64,000 bases of DNA from Rhodocollybia butyracea (GCA_015501585.1 JADNRY010000162.1:62001-126000); one strand, 5' to 3'. Positions 45,832 to 56,757 are shown, numbered from the stretch's first letter. Made by a program: numbers and translations. The notes: generated by a model not told the origin, from the sequence alone.

Positions 45832-48800
45832 ATGACTAACAACTCGACAAACAATCTAAACCGCGACACTAGCCGCTACAACCTTCGGCGTGGCCCAGGT
45901 CAGTACCAAAATAAGGATCTTACCATCCTTCCCGTCAGCGATGACGAGCAGACTGCTAAACGCGGTCTGAACCCCCAAGTGGGAATTGAATCTCCCTCTA
46001 CCTCAGAGGTCGAAGATGAGGCTGCTGCCGTTTCCGGCAGTCAGCAACCGTTGGCTGAGGGCATTGCAAATGACCTCGCCGATGATGAGGGAAATTCCAA
46101 CGAATGGATAACCGTTCGTTATGGATCCCGCCCCAGGGCCACTAGCCTTGATAGCAGTACTATTAATAAATATAATTCGCATCCTGTAAAGATTGCGAAA
46201 CAAAGTATTAAGCCGGAACGGGTCAAGAAACCCGTACCGTTGACAATGGCTCAAGGAGCTACTATTATGGAAGCTGAAAAGCGGCTTTCTCAGGCTCAGC
46301 GGAAGGCTATTCAGAAGCGCATGAAAGCTGTTGAGCAAACCACTGCTGGTGACGACCAGAGCAGTGACACTGAATCTACCACCTCGAGAGGTGAAGGACC
46401 ATCTAATGACAAAGGGAAGGGTCCAGACCCAAAGAATTGGGCAATGGCAGATATCTCTGATGAAGATGTCAACATTGACATGCAGCGGGAGGCTCTTGAA
46501 AACTTCAGGGCCATCCGCGATGCTCAGAACGTCCCTAAACACAAGGACGAGCCAAGAAAAATCAAGATTAAAGCTAAGAAGCCTAGAAAACGGTCAGACC
46601 ATCGTGCAGGCTCAGAAGCCTTAACCGATTTAGTTGAGTCCCATATCAGGGATATAGTTGAGCAACGGCCTAGGAAGCCGAAAGACTCGGAAAAACCACC
46701 AGCTCGGAACGTTGGGCGCATTGTGCGCCCTAGCGAGCTTTTAGCTTCAACCAATCATTTAGCTAAATTGCTGACACCGGCCAAACGCAAGAAGCGCACT
46801 GTGAAGCGAAGGAGTAAGGGTCTGGGTAATCCCGGGGGATCGTCCGACTCTTCCTCTAGCTCTTCCAGCGAAGATTCTAGCTCTTCGTCGGACTCAGACT
46901 CTTCTGATGATGACAGCACTACGTCGTCTTCCGATTTGGAATACAGACGCTCTGATAGGCGCCGCCATAAGCGTCGCAATACTAAAAGGAAGCAAAAGAT
47001 GTTACTTAAACCCGACCCGCCAGAGTCCTATGATGGCTCGGTGGATGTACGGGCCTTCATAAAATTTGTAACGGAAGGGACAGCATATGTTCGAGATGGT
47101 TATGTGCCCAAGAATCGACGGGTGCTCAAGCTTTCTAAATACCTAAAGGGGAAAGCTTATCAGTTCTACCTAACCTCCGTTGCTGATTCTCCATTTGACT
47201 GGAGACTGAAGAAGTTTTTTACGGAACTGTATAACTATTGCTTTCCGTTGACATATCGACTGGACCAACGCCGCAAATTGAAGCGTACCTTCCAGAATGA
47301 TAAATCTGTGCGTGATTATCTTGCCGAACTCAATGATTTGTTCAACACTATTGGACTTATTGATGAACGAGAAAAGGTCCATAAATTGTGGTCTGGGTTA
47401 AACCGAAAAATCCAGAAAGGTCTCTGGAGAGAGAAACTCAACCCTGAGTACTCGTCCTATAATGAGATTGCCAGTGCGGCTGAACTTGTTGAAATCATTG
47501 AGAATGTTGATCCAGGCGATGAACCGCCGAAAAGGAAATCGGACAAACCTGCATCGGGATCCGGTAACGGAAAAGGCAATAATAATATTCTCAATCAGTC
47601 CTTCCCAGCGAAGGGAAAGAAACCTCCTCCACATGGGAAGAAAAATAATTTCTCCCATCAGGGTAGTAGCTCAACTCAGAACGTGGGACAGAGCTCACGA
47701 AATAATAACCCAAACAAGAAAAATCATTCCCAACGTCGGGAGCTTTCTGAAAAGGAGAAAGAGGAATATCGGGCATCTGGTCGATGTTTCCGATGTGGCG
47801 AGCAAGGCCATATGTCCAATCGATGCCCTCAAGGGAAAATGGTGAAATCCACCAATAACGGACCTCCCGGAATGTCAAGCAATCACATTAGTGTTGCCGC
47901 CAGAACCGACGAGCAATTAAGAAGTCTCGCCGATACCACCGAGGAAATCACTGAGATTGGCCTTGGAATGGTAGGCATGGAACTAGCTTCTGGCGACCCC
48001 CAGAGTGGTACACTCTCAGAAATTGACGAATCTGACCATGACTCAATGCCGGACTTACAGTCAGTTAGTGACTCCGACTGTGAGACAACATCAACTGACA
48101 ATCAGTACGATGGGAGGGATATTAATTATTTGCCCTACCCAGTGCCTAAGTGTGATTTAGTCCTTGAAGGTGCATATATGCGCCCGAAAAGCGAGGATAA
48201 TCGAACATATCCAGGCACACCCTGGATGTACAGGCATTTAAACCACCCTAACCATGGGTATGAGTCTCAATTACCCCCAAGGTGTATTGGCGACATGCTG
48301 GCTCAACGTGCCATGTACCTACTAGATATGGCAGCCCCATATCCAACAGATTCGGATCGCGCAAAGGATAATATTGGCCGTTTCTTTGTCTACCAAATTA
48401 ATGATGGTCGATATTGCATTAGTGACTCCGATTATTTCGGTGAGATTCATCCCGATTTCGAGGATTTCGAAGATGTGTACTGTGAAGTGACCCAGCTCGA
48501 GGACCCTGATTTCCAGTTACCCTACTGGTATGCATTGGAACGGGCTCGTATGACAGATGGGAAAGTTCGTCTTCGAGATTTTGAGATCCTAAAATTACAT
48601 CGGATGGAAAAAACTTATGAACTAGGCATTGTAAAATGCTTGGGACTGGGTGAGCCATACCTTGGTGACTCTGAAGAGGAAGACATTTTCCGATTCAATA
48701 TTGAGGAATATGATTCCGAGAATTATCAAGTTCTCGATGCGCACCTAGAATTTTGCGCAACACTTCCAAAAATCCATATGCGGAACATTAGATTTGATCT

Positions 48801-51174
48801 GATCCGCTGGTACCAAAAGCAGCTGGTCCGCGCATATCAGGAAATGAACGAAGACCAAGAGGTGTGTTATTTTACACCAAAATGGTTCTTACGGGATTTG
48901 TTCATATCTGAACAGCGTGGCGTGTTGCCTACCCAAGGCTGGGAAAATTATTTCGTTGAATTAAATGGGGTACAAGTGCCAAAGGGAACGTACCCAGCTG
49001 TTCAGCGTAATGCGGCGATGACAAAAGACTTTTCACGTCAAATTCCGAAACCACTTGTGGTTGTGGTGAGACTGAATGGGCACCCCGCCCGTGCCCTCAT
49101 AGATACCGGATCTCTCGGAGATTTTGTGTCTTCGACATTTGCAGACCAGCTGGGAGTTCAGAAGATTGAATTGACTAAACCTTTGCCACTGCAACTTGCA
49201 GTACAAGGGTCCCGCTCGAAAATAAATTGGGGAATTCAAGCCCAGTTCGAGTACCAAGGAATCTCCGAGCAACGTTACTTTGATGTTGCAAATTTATCAA
49301 GTTACGATATTATTCTGGGAACACCTTTCCTATACCAGCATAAAGTTGCGACGGCTTTCAATAATCCTAAAGTGGTGATTGGGAGCGTTGCATCACTTCC
49401 TATTCAAGGTGTGAATGTTGCAAAGCTCTCATCCAGAGCAATGGATCTGTATGAGGATCGTCTGAATGCTGTACGGAAGGAGTTAGTAGAGTACGCTCAA
49501 CCTCTGTGCAGAACTATGGCCGAAACAGACTTACCTCCGTTTAGAGCTATTAATCACACAATCCCTTTGATAGACGAGTCGAAGATCTTACCATGGCGGC
49601 CGTCTAAGTGCCCGGAGAAATTCCGGAGTCAGTGGGCTGAGAAACGCGATGCATACTTACGATCAGGTAGGTGGAAAATTACCAGTTCAAGTAACACTGT
49701 ACCTATGTTGCTAATTCCAAAACCCGGCAGTACAAAATTACGCGTCGTCGTCGACCTACGTGCTCGGAATGCCAATACACGGAAACTCTCATCTCCAATG
49801 CCAGATATTGAGGGAATCAAAAGGCGAGTTGCTCGTGCCAAGTATCGTTCAATTATTGACGGCAAAGATGCCTATGAACAGATTCGGATTGTCCCTGAGC
49901 ATGTGCCGCGCACTGCTGTAACTACACCAGATGGGAACATGGTGAGTCTGGTTATCCAGATCGGCGATTGTAACGCCCCAGCAACTTACCAGGCGCTCAT
50001 GAATTACCTCTTCTCAGAATACATTGGCCGTTTCATGGATGTATATTTGGATGATATAGTTATCTACTCCGAGACGTTGGAAGACCATATAAAATATGTC
50101 AAATTAATAATTGACATTCTCAAACGGGAGAAGCTTTACCTTAGTAAGGAAAAGCTTCATTTCTTGCCTAAGGAATTCAAAGTATTGGGTTGTATTATCG
50201 ATGATAAGGGGATCCGGATGGACCCACATAAAGTTGATGCTATACTCAAATGGCCAACCCCTACGAACCGGGACCTTCTTCGAGGATTCCTGGGTTCTGT
50301 GGGATATCTTGCCGACGATATTGGCTTAGTGCGAATATCTATGGGACATCTAAGTTCCATTACAGGTGATACTGTTCCATTCCGCTGGACTTACGTTGAG
50401 CAACGGGCTTTTGAGGACGTGAAACGCCTCGCTGGAGGTGCCAAAGATCACCATCGGGTGCCTCTGAGTTATGCTGACGATTCACCTCCAGTGTGGATGA
50501 TCACTGATGGGTGCGCAACTGGTATTGGTGGCGCCGTTTGTCAGGGCAATGATTGGAAAACTGCTAAAGCAGCAGCCTTCTATTCGGCGAAGCTGAACTC
50601 AGCTCAGCAAAATTACCCTGTGCACGAAATTGAAATGTTAGCTGGCGTAGAGACCATGCTCCGCCACAGGGATATCCTGCAAGGCGTAACTTTCAAGTGG
50701 ATTACTGACCATAAAGGTCTTGTGCATCTGTTGAAACAGAAAGATTTGTCTGGAAGGCAAGCACGTTGGTTAGAGAAAATTTCGGAGTTCAGTTACGAAG
50801 TTGTGTATGTCCCCGGCGAGGATAATATCCTTGCCGATGCTCTGTCACGAATTTATTCGAACGATAAGCCTGGGACTGTGCGCGCGCGCAGTGAATACAC
50901 ATACCACGATGTTATTGACAATGATGCGTTGTTGCTGCATAATGTAACAATGCCGGTGCTCGTTGATCTTGAGGCAGCTTCTGCTATGCCTGAATTATTT
51001 GCTATGAGCACACGGAATGTTGGGAACCGGGTGGAGACCAGCTGGGAATTTGCTCGGCGAATGAAAAATAAGCGTTTCGTCCTGCACGGCCCCGTGAAGA
51101 ACGAAAGGAGGGCGGGAGTACCAATCCAGATCCTAGTTCTTCAGGGAATTCTCAAACTGAAACTTTACCTTTAA
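45832..51174 (+). CDS. Chromovirus Gag-Pol part 1: gag, protease, RT, RNase H
   Basis: One ORF of 1780 codons. The N-terminal 330 residues are charged, with a serine/aspartate tract (about 345-375). The gag-like core follows (KPDPPESYDGSVDVRAFIKF at about 400), then a CCHC knuckle CFRCGEQGHMSNRC at about 652-665. Some 420 residues of unassigned acidic/aromatic sequence precede the aspartic protease signature ALIDTGS (about 1088). The RT carries VYLDDIVIYS near 1404. RNase H begins with a TDGCATGIGG box near 1558, and the frame reaches DALSRIYS near 1669. Gag and Pol are fused without a frameshift. The C-terminal 45 residues after position 51069 diverge from the expected RNase H-integrase linker because the frame is lost. 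Confidence 0.93.
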   Translation: MTNNSTNNLNRDTSRYNLRRGPGQYQNKDLTILPVSDDEQTAKRGLNPQVGIESPSTSEVEDEAAAVSGSQQPLAEGIANDLADDEGNSNEWITVRYGSRPRATSLDSSTINKYNSHPVKIAKQSIKPERVKKPVPLTMAQGATIMEAEKRLSQAQRKAIQKRMKAVEQTTAGDDQSSDTESTTSRGEGPSNDKGKGPDPKNWAMADISDEDVNIDMQREALENFRAIRDAQNVPKHKDEPRKIKIKAKKPRKRSDHRAGSEALTDLVESHIRDIVEQRPRKPKDSEKPPARNVGRIVRPSELLASTNHLAKLLTPAKRKKRTVKRRSKGLGNPGGSSDSSSSSSSEDSSSSSDSDSSDDDSTTSSSDLEYRRSDRRRHKRRNTKRKQKMLLKPDPPESYDGSVDVRAFIKFVTEGTAYVRDGYVPKNRRVLKLSKYLKGKAYQFYLTSVADSPFDWRLKKFFTELYNYCFPLTYRLDQRRKLKRTFQNDKSVRDYLAELNDLFNTIGLIDEREKVHKLWSGLNRKIQKGLWREKLNPEYSSYNEIASAAELVEIIENVDPGDEPPKRKSDKPASGSGNGKGNNNILNQSFPAKGKKPPPHGKKNNFSHQGSSSTQNVGQSSRNNNPNKKNHSQRRELSEKEKEEYRASGRCFRCGEQGHMSNRCPQGKMVKSTNNGPPGMSSNHISVAARTDEQLRSLADTTEEITEIGLGMVGMELASGDPQSGTLSEIDESDHDSMPDLQSVSDSDCETTSTDNQYDGRDINYLPYPVPKCDLVLEGAYMRPKSEDNRTYPGTPWMYRHLNHPNHGYESQLPPRCIGDMLAQRAMYLLDMAAPYPTDSDRAKDNIGRFFVYQINDGRYCISDSDYFGEIHPDFEDFEDVYCEVTQLEDPDFQLPYWYALERARMTDGKVRLRDFEILKLHRMEKTYELGIVKCLGLGEPYLGDSEEEDIFRFNIEEYDSENYQVLDAHLEFCATLPKIHMRNIRFDLIRWYQKQLVRAYQEMNEDQEVCYFTPKWFLRDLFISEQRGVLPTQGWENYFVELNGVQVPKGTYPAVQRNAAMTKDFSRQIPKPLVVVVRLNGHPARALIDTGSLGDFVSSTFADQLGVQKIELTKPLPLQLAVQGSRSKINWGIQAQFEYQGISEQRYFDVANLSSYDIILGTPFLYQHKVATAFNNPKVVIGSVASLPIQGVNVAKLSSRAMDLYEDRLNAVRKELVEYAQPLCRTMAETDLPPFRAINHTIPLIDESKILPWRPSKCPEKFRSQWAEKRDAYLRSGRWKITSSSNTVPMLLIPKPGSTKLRVVVDLRARNANTRKLSSPMPDIEGIKRRVARAKYRSIIDGKDAYEQIRIVPEHVPRTAVTTPDGNMVSLVIQIGDCNAPATYQALMNYLFSEYIGRFMDVYLDDIVIYSETLEDHIKYVKLIIDILKREKLYLSKEKLHFLPKEFKVLGCIIDDKGIRMDPHKVDAILKWPTPTNRDLLRGFLGSVGYLADDIGLVRISMGHLSSITGDTVPFRWTYVEQRAFEDVKRLAGGAKDHHRVPLSYADDSPPVWMITDGCATGIGGAVCQGNDWKTAKAAAFYSAKLNSAQQNYPVHEIEMLAGVETMLRHRDILQGVTFKWITDHKGLVHLLKQKDLSGRQARWLEKISEFSYEVVYVPGEDNILADALSRIYSNDKPGTVRARSEYTYHDVIDNDALLLHNVTMPVLVDLEAASAMPELFAMSTRNVGNRVETSWEFARRMKNKRFVLHGPVKNERRAGVPIQILVLQGILKLKLYL

Positions 51175-51203
51175 TTCCCGAACAAGGAAGTAATTCTTCG
51201 GAC

Positions 51204-53834
51204 ATGTCGAGCTCACCAGATGAAGCTCATGATTCAGAGTCAAACTCGGAATCAACCCCCACAAAGGACAACACTCCACAAGAGTCGTTGAACAAATCTC
51301 TACTTGCCGCATTGGCTGCAAGCCGATCCAAGCTCAATCTTGAAGTTGTTCTAAAGGATCAGTATATGAACGACTCCACATTCAAGAATATAATTGCCAA
51401 ACCGAAAGAATTCCGTAACTTCGAAGTATCGGATGGGCTTGTATATCTGAAAATGCACGATAGGAAAGTCTTGTGCATCCCGACGCTCACTGTGAATGGT
51501 CGGAATATCAAAGAATGTATTATTGACGAAGCACATTCATTATTAGCTCACCTCGGTCCTAAGAAAACGACGGACTACCTTCGGGACCACGTCTGGTGGA
51601 AAGATTTAGTCTCAGATGTCAATTCATACTGTGAAGCTTGCCGAACGTGCAAGCGCACAAAACCGAACAATGCCCGACCGTACGGGTTGTTGAACTCCTT
51701 ACCAGTCCCAAGTTATCCTTGGGAGTCAATTGCATTGGATTTTGTTGGTCCACTACCCGAATCGAAAGATCGTAACAGCTCGTATGATATGATCACAGTG
51801 GTTATTGATCTACTAACGGGAATGGTACATTGTATCCCTAGCAAAACAACCTACAAGGCGAAACAAATTGCCGAACTAGTATTTGCTGAAGTCTACAAGC
51901 ATCATGGACTTCCAAAGAATATTATTAGTGATCGCGATTCACTGTTTACGAGTATGTTTTGGACTCACCTACATAGCCTAATTGGCACAAAATTGAAGAT
52001 GTCCAGTGCCTACCATCCCGAGACTGATGGATCGACGGAGCATGCAAATCGTACAGTAACTCAGATGCTACGCCAATGCGTGGCGGTTGACCAAAAAGAT
52101 TGGGTCACTAAACTTCCATCTGTTGAGTTCGCAATTAATTCAGCACGTTCAGAAACGACGGGATACTCACCATTCTTTCTGAATACTGGACGGATGCCAC
52201 GCTCATTCCTGTGGAATTCCGCAGATAGAAATGAATATCCGGGAATTCGAGTTTATGCACAAAAAATGAAGCAAGCAGTCATACAAGCGCATGACAGCAT
52301 CTTGAACGCCCGGGTGAAGCAAACCCGCGACGCTAATCGGCGCCGTCGACCTGCTCCTTTTGCGGAAGGAGATCTTGCGTATATCTCCACAAAGAACATT
52401 TCCTTTCCTAAAGGATACGCAAGGAAATTAGTACCAAAGTTCATCGGACCCTACAAGATACTGAAAGATTTTGGAAACTCTACCTTTAAGATGGACCTCC
52501 CTTCGAGATTGAAGCAGCGAGGTGTCCATGATGCGTTCCATGCATCGCTCCTTCGAATCCATGTGCCGAACGATGACCGCCTCTTCCCGGGACGACTTGA
52601 GACCCAAGTAGCTGATTTCGGGGAATCCGAGGAAGAATGGGCCGTGGATCACATAGTCGCCCACTCCGGGACGCGATCGAATGCATTATTCCAAATAAAG
52701 TGGAAGTCCGGAGACCTCACCTGGTTGCCCTATGAAAAAATAGATCATTTAGATGCACTCGGAGATTATTTTGAGGCAATCGGTATTTCTGACATTCGTG
52801 AGCTCACGGATGGAGGGCGCAACGACGTACCTGATCCGAATTTGGATCCAGACGCTGGAGTGACGGCTGCGCCTGCGCTGCTTGTTAGTCTCATGCAAGT
52901 TGCCCTAGAAAACTCAGGGTCAAAACTTGACGAAAAAGATATAAACGGACCCCTTGAACTCACCTCTCTTTCAGACTTCCCACTGATGGCCAATCCCAAC
53001 AGCACTCCTTCCAACACACCTTCGCCTCGTCCTCTCGCTTGGACCCAGCGGTCAAAGAATGACAAAATACTTGTCCGATCCGGCAGTTACACTTACTCCT
53101 TGGATGTTGTCGAGATTCGCAGTTGTCTTGACTTCGATACTCAACTCCGGAAACCGGGAGCTATCCTTACCAAGCTTAACATCCCTGTTGTCTACCCCTT
53201 CTTCGCTGAAAGAGTCAACAATGACCCACTGATCGAAGGAACGCTTGCAGTCTTTGATTTCGAGTCTGGGGCCATCTTCGCACCAATGCCGGCCGTTAAT
53301 CGAGAAATCTTCGCACCACTCACTCGAGGAGGAAACAGCCAGCCTCCTATCTTGCAGACGCTCGGGTTGTCTGGTCGGGACACAAAACAACAGAATTTAT
53401 TTGGTCGCTTATTACTACAGGGCGCGGAACGAAGTGTTGCACTAAGGGATAGGCACGGTAAAAGAGAAAGGAGAAGAAAGCATCGTCAGACAGATGCCAG
53501 TACTTCCAAGGATAACTCACGTAATATCCCTACCCCAGGATCTAATTCTATCCTATCCTTCGGATCCATTCCCCATGTTCCTTTGCCAACCTTTGGTAAT
53601 CCTGTGATTCCTATGGCACCGACTTCTTCCATGTCACTCCCAATCCAGAACTCCGGCTCTATGCCTGGGGCACTCACGCCCACTGAAGAATCGCATTTGG
53701 ACGCGATGATCCAGTCCTTGAATCCGAAAGCCACCGATGATTTCGGTTTCTACCCGGAGCCGCTCCCAATCCCAAACGGTCCTAAGACTCCGGCCAGTGT
53801 TGGTGAAAGCGACGTGTCAATGAAGAATACTTGA
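51204..53834 (+). CDS. Chromovirus Pol part 2: integrase with chromodomain and C-terminal extension
   Basis: This is an 876-codon ORF in the -1 frame relative to the first; that frame is already open from 51072. It starts with an acidic serine-rich linker, then the HHCC zinc domain (AHSLLAHLG ... YCEACRTCKRTK, about 110-155). The DDE core follows: LDFVGPLP near 180, SDRDSLFTSMFW near 243, glutamate in GSTEHANR near 279. A GPY-like stretch and HDAFHASLL lead to a chromodomain-like segment (VDHIVAHSG ... FQIKWKSGDLTWLPYEKI, about 480-520). About 330 further residues match nothing I know and include a basic RHGKRERRRKHR tract. Integrase joins the cDNA to host DNA; the chromodomain would guide site choice. 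Confidence 0.9.
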   Translation: MSSSPDEAHDSESNSESTPTKDNTPQESLNKSLLAALAASRSKLNLEVVLKDQYMNDSTFKNIIAKPKEFRNFEVSDGLVYLKMHDRKVLCIPTLTVNGRNIKECIIDEAHSLLAHLGPKKTTDYLRDHVWWKDLVSDVNSYCEACRTCKRTKPNNARPYGLLNSLPVPSYPWESIALDFVGPLPESKDRNSSYDMITVVIDLLTGMVHCIPSKTTYKAKQIAELVFAEVYKHHGLPKNIISDRDSLFTSMFWTHLHSLIGTKLKMSSAYHPETDGSTEHANRTVTQMLRQCVAVDQKDWVTKLPSVEFAINSARSETTGYSPFFLNTGRMPRSFLWNSADRNEYPGIRVYAQKMKQAVIQAHDSILNARVKQTRDANRRRRPAPFAEGDLAYISTKNISFPKGYARKLVPKFIGPYKILKDFGNSTFKMDLPSRLKQRGVHDAFHASLLRIHVPNDDRLFPGRLETQVADFGESEEEWAVDHIVAHSGTRSNALFQIKWKSGDLTWLPYEKIDHLDALGDYFEAIGISDIRELTDGGRNDVPDPNLDPDAGVTAAPALLVSLMQVALENSGSKLDEKDINGPLELTSLSDFPLMANPNSTPSNTPSPRPLAWTQRSKNDKILVRSGSYTYSLDVVEIRSCLDFDTQLRKPGAILTKLNIPVVYPFFAERVNNDPLIEGTLAVFDFESGAIFAPMPAVNREIFAPLTRGGNSQPPILQTLGLSGRDTKQQNLFGRLLLQGAERSVALRDRHGKRERRRKHRQTDASTSKDNSRNIPTPGSNSILSFGSIPHVPLPTFGNPVIPMAPTSSMSLPIQNSGSMPGALTPTEESHLDAMIQSLNPKATDDFGFYPEPLPIPNGPKTPASVGESDVSMKNT

Positions 53835-53899
53835 CCCGCTGACCATGGATGGCGTCGAAAAGAAAAAGAGATCTTCGTGGACGATCTCTGGAGGGCGTA

Positions 53900-54182
53900 T
53901 GTAACGAAGTAGTCTCTTGTTGAATCTGGCGCCCATCGGCACCTGACACGTTCCTTATCGTTTCACTTATCTTATCAGTTTACTCGCTCGTTGCTTACTC
54001 GCTTTCGTTCATATAATATCCACTTATAGTAATAGTCTTTGAAAAGGTATATAAGCTAGCTATCTACTGTAAGTACGATAGGTTCTACAGAATCAAACCC
54101 ACACGTTACAACGGTTCTCTCGCACCTCTCTAAAATCCCCCACTTCGTGTGATACTACCGTGATTTGTCACCTGGTGTTACA
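53900..54182 (+). repeat. 3' LTR of the chromovirus
   Basis: This is a 283-bp copy that looks identical to the 5' LTR and is followed directly by the GTTTC target duplication. Confidence 0.95.
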
Positions 54183-54340
54183 GTTTCATTCTCGATGGTT
54201 AGACACATGGTGACCTATCTTCGTCTCTTAGAACCTGGGACAAGAAAAGAGGAATGATATCGGTAGACTCACCTTATAACTTCATCAGTTCGCCTTGTTG
54301 TGTGCCACTACCCGTGAAACTTAAAAGTGTTGTTATGGGA
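54183..54340 (-). pseudogene. Segment S (conserved intron), copy 2
   Basis: On the minus strand, TGSGTQQGELMKL is followed by a stop, then an intron GTGAGTCTACC...TCTTTTCTTGTCCCAG and the exon start GTTCTAAGAGACG. The intron is collinear with those at 39.65 and 61.0 kb and is the best-kept part of the segment. It begins directly at the chromovirus target duplication. Confidence 0.5.
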
Positions 54341-54804
54341 GATAAGGAAGTTTTTGGGCGTGGTAAACAAGGACGTGACGTAGACGCCTGGCTGATAGAC
54401 GCCGACTTCATCGATTTGATTATCAGTTGGGGTGTTGCGTCGAGCTTCCGAGATGGGTCTCGCGTCGAGCTTTGTTCTTTGCATCGAGCTTGTAATCTGA
54501 ACCTGTGCCGGCGCGGTACAACGCATGATTGCGAGTTTGGGCTGAATTTCAAAATGATCCGCGTACTGCAACAGCCCGAAACTCGAGTTTGTAAAGTAAA
54601 AACTTGCGCTCTTTTTGTACATGCTATTATAGATTTTTTGAGATGGAATCGCGGGTGTTCTGGTCTAATTACTCTCGAGTCCCGGTAGGTCTCGATTCCT
54701 GTTAGCTCTAGATGCGGTCAGTCCTTTCAGCAGGGTTCGTTCCGATCACACTGTTTGCGGAAGCCGGGTTGCCTGGGCACCGAGAAACTGAAATAATCAT
54801 ATCA

Positions 54805-54935
54805 CTTATAAACAGCAGTTCACGAGACACTTTTAGTTTCATCTGCTGGTTCAGCCGCTCACCACTCAGATCCAGTTTGCCGGTCAATCTGCGTTTTCGT
54901 CGCGATATTGCCTCTACGTTCTACAATTCTCGAAC
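54805..54935 (+). promoter_or_regulatory. Conserved core promoter and leader of gene B
   Basis: CTTATAAAC, TGCTGGTTCAGCC and CAGTTTGCCGGTCAAT precede the ATG by 131 bp in the same order as in the other family members. The leader is nearly identical to that of gene D. Confidence 0.7.
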
Positions 54936-56757
54936 ATGTACTCTATTCTTCTTCTATTTACATTCGTAGCCTGCTCTATACTTGCTGTGTCCCCTGTACC
55001 AGTACCAGGGCCCTCAGATCAAGCACCAGCCTGGCTATTATCGTTGGGACATGTGAGTGTTTGCTTGTAGTTTACTACTACCATACTTAATCATGTATTG
55101 CCAGCCAGATCCGACCGTGACTATCACCATCACCTTCATTCATGGCACAACCGGTAAAGACTTGGGAGACCGTGACCAGAAAACCGTATTTGATGTGCAT
55201 GCTACTCAATCATTATTCACCACAATTATCAAGGGCCTTTTTGGACTGAAGGGCAAGAAGTGCGAAATAACCTACATAGGTTCGTGTTCACCACGGTCGC
55301 CGATGGACCGGCGATGGGTCTATTTCAAAGTTGCCGGAGTGGATCAGTGTAAGGAGCAGCCATGCTTTGGGTGGTTAGCTAAAGGCCGTGGTGAGTGCGC
55401 GCGCTCTCAAATCTGATATTTACTGCGTTGCTGAGTCATACTTTTGCTAGCCGACCCCACCCAGCACGTGTCTCTGGTCAACATTTTTGCCACGCCGTAT
55501 GTTGGCATCAGCTTAGGCGAGCCGCGCGCGGGCGAGTTTGTAGCCTTCAAGGGCAGACCTGATGCCCGCCCAGACCAGAAGGCGTTCTCGCAAGCTCAGC
55601 AAAACGAATGGAACACGATTGTGCAAGAATTTCAGGCCCACTTCATGATACCTCATGCCTTGCCTCCCGTGCCTCCCATGCCTCTCTCGCCTCCTGTACC
55701 TCCTCCTAAGAAAATTCTTATTGTGACCTTCATTAGTGGCGACACAGGTGAAGACCTGGGAAAGACGGGAACCATATTTCGTGTACACACAACTGCATCG
55801 GCCCTCACCACAATGATACTCGGTATTTTCGGATTGAATAGCAAGACGTCCGAAATAACTTACATAGGTCTGTATTCACCAGAGCAGGTGGATCGGAAAT
55901 GGCTTTTCATCAAAGTCACTGGAGTGGCCAGTGTACGGAGATACTACCATGTTTTGGATGGATAGCCAAAGGTTGTGAGTACTCGTTCCTGCATCTGGTC
56001 AAGTTCCTTGCATTTCTGATAGCTTTACTAGCCAAAATCCGCAACAAGTCGGGCTCCAAAGATGGCAAGTATAGCACACCATATGTTGGCATTAGCTTAG
56101 GCAGGCCACGCCGGGGCCGGTTTGTAGCCTTTAAAGGCAGACCTGATGCAAAGCCGGTCCAGACCGTTGGCACGCGGGCTCAACAAACAGAATGGAATGA
56201 GATTTTGGTCGAGTTTCAGAAACGTTTCATGATACACCACCCCCGCTTCCCATGGCCATCACCTTCGTCAATATAAATGGCAGACTGTTGAACGGACATC
56301 AAGATGTACCAACGGAGATTGAACTCACCCTCACGTCACAGATCACTCTAGCCTTCGATGTGTCGGGTTCGATAACCTACTCTGGTCCATATCCCATGCA
56401 ACCACGTTTTTTTTTCAAGCTCATCGGAGGGCACCCGTACTGTCTACCTGAGGATCCATGTTTTGGGGTTGTAAAACAACCTAACGGTGCTGGTGAGTAC
56501 TTGCTCCTTGATCTGATTTTCTTGGCATTCCTCATATATGCTTTCGCATCACGAAAGGCACACACTCTAATTGGCAACAAGAAAGACACATACTCATTTA
56601 CCAGCCAAAAGTGCGAGGCTTGGACTTCAAAGGCTCCAAGGGGTTTGACATTGTGGGGGCATATCCTCTTAATCCACTAGAAAAGGGGCTACTTAAGATG
56701 GCCCATGAGTTGCACAACGATCTTATGCTTCATTCACGTCCTGGAAATCCCAAGTAA
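54936..56757 (+). pseudogene. Secreted modular protein family, member B (frameshifted)
   Basis: Exons are 54936-55052, 55105-55390, 55451-55974, 56032-56492 and 56558-56757; introns are 52-65 nt. Exon 1 encodes a signal peptide (MYSILLLFTFVACSILAVS) and a proline-rich linker. Module 1 (TITFIHGTTGKDLG ... CKEQPCFGWLAKG) and the following TPYVGISLGEPRAGEF / EWNTIVQEFQ region are intact. A linker of PPVPPMPLSPP type leads to module 2. Near 55925 one base is lost before CTEILPCFGW, and near 56240 a second shift precedes the final module (GGHPYCLPEDPCFGVV). The C-terminal exon (PKVRGLDFKGS ... HELHND) is intact. All introns after exon 1 are phase 1, as in A and D. Confidence 0.75.

Larger units (their letters stand above)
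45432..54182 (+). mobile_element. Ty3/gypsy chromovirus-type LTR retrotransposon, young
   Basis: The 283-bp LTRs at 45432-45714 and 53900-54182 (TGTAACGA...GTGTTACA) look identical. A 5-bp target duplication, GTTTC, flanks the element at 45427-45431 and 54183-54187. The order gag - zinc knuckle - protease - RT - RNase H - integrase - chromodomain is that of chromoviruses. Plus-strand purine-rich sequence (CTCTGGAGGGCGTA) precedes the 3' LTR. The sequence after the 5' LTR (TATTTTGAACCCTC) does not begin with the usual TGG, so the primer is uncertain. The insertion split a duplicated segment: its flanks are collinear with 60.78-61.03 kb. Confidence 0.95.

Noticed and set aside
46003..46542. 179-codon minus-strand ORF inside the gag region
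   Set aside because: It is the opposite strand of the long gag-pol ORF, with no family resemblance.
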